A stretch of 7,195 nt of DNA, taken from contig CAMVOG010000121.1 of assembly GCA_947169005.1 (NCBI GenBank), positions 1-7,195 of the forward strand. The letters are read 5' to 3'. The stretch is from an uncultured Clostridia bacterium (lineage in GTDB: Bacteria > Bacillota > Clostridia > Oscillospirales > Oscillospiraceae). The number at the start of each line of letters is the position of its first letter. The first letter of the stretch is position 1. The notes beneath the pieces are model-generated. The model saw only the letters and a program-made list of their open reading frames with translations. It had not been told where the DNA came from and searched no databases. Position numbers and translations under genes: made by a program. Below, piece by piece: positions 5,735 through 7,195 of this stretch.

Positions 5735-5765
5735 ATCTGTTCCCTGTTATCTGTTGCCTGTAAAA

Positions 5766-7195
<1,430 letters not shown>

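Noticed and set aside
5407..5763. 118-codon plus-strand open frame with QGTGLRA-type repeats
   Set aside because: It arises from the 7-bp tandem array, which reads as a 7-aa repeat every 21 bp, and has no ribosome site or conserved domain.

Overview
The window looks like a stretch of chromosome from a GC-rich, Gram-positive-type Firmicute, most plausibly an Oscillospiraceae-like Clostridia member. This rests on the RpoC type (no large trigger-loop insertion), surface proteins with SLH anchors, strong AAGGAGG ribosome binding sites, and families of degenerate heptamer repeats between genes. The taxonomic placement is an inference. All genes read on the minus strand, so the biological order runs from high to low coordinates.

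Layout: the 3' part of rpoC (5766-7195) enters at the right edge. It is followed by about 350 bp without a gene, filled by a degenerate 7-bp tandem repeat array and inverted repeats. Next come a near-consensus sigma-A promoter (5423-5451), a cobalamin riboswitch aptamer (about 5201-5400) and a transcription-terminator expression platform (5124-5163). The riboswitch leads into a secreted 712-aa protein with four 129-130-aa repeats plus three SLH domains (2958-5096). After a 141-bp gap with a strong GC hairpin and AAAGATT repeats comes a secreted 518-aa protein: an alpha/alpha-barrel of the prenyltransferase/transcobalamin-alpha type with three SLH domains (1260-2816). Only 18 bp later follows a membrane-anchored 329-aa protein with a Pro/Glu-rich stalk and a C-terminal DUF4430 (transcobalamin C-terminal-like) domain (252-1241). 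The left 250 bp holds another heptamer array, a MITE-like imperfect inverted repeat and a GC palindrome.

How the parts fit: human intrinsic factor and transcobalamin bind B12 between an alpha/alpha-barrel domain and a small beta domain. Here the two domain types sit on separate, adjacent proteins, one anchored to the cell wall by SLH domains and one to the membrane by an N-terminal helix, behind a B12-sensing OFF switch. The simplest reading is a surface corrinoid capture system in which wall-bound proteins and a membrane-tethered beta-domain protein concentrate cobalamin for an importer not seen in this window. The riboswitch and domain architectures are directly supported; corrinoid binding is an inference.
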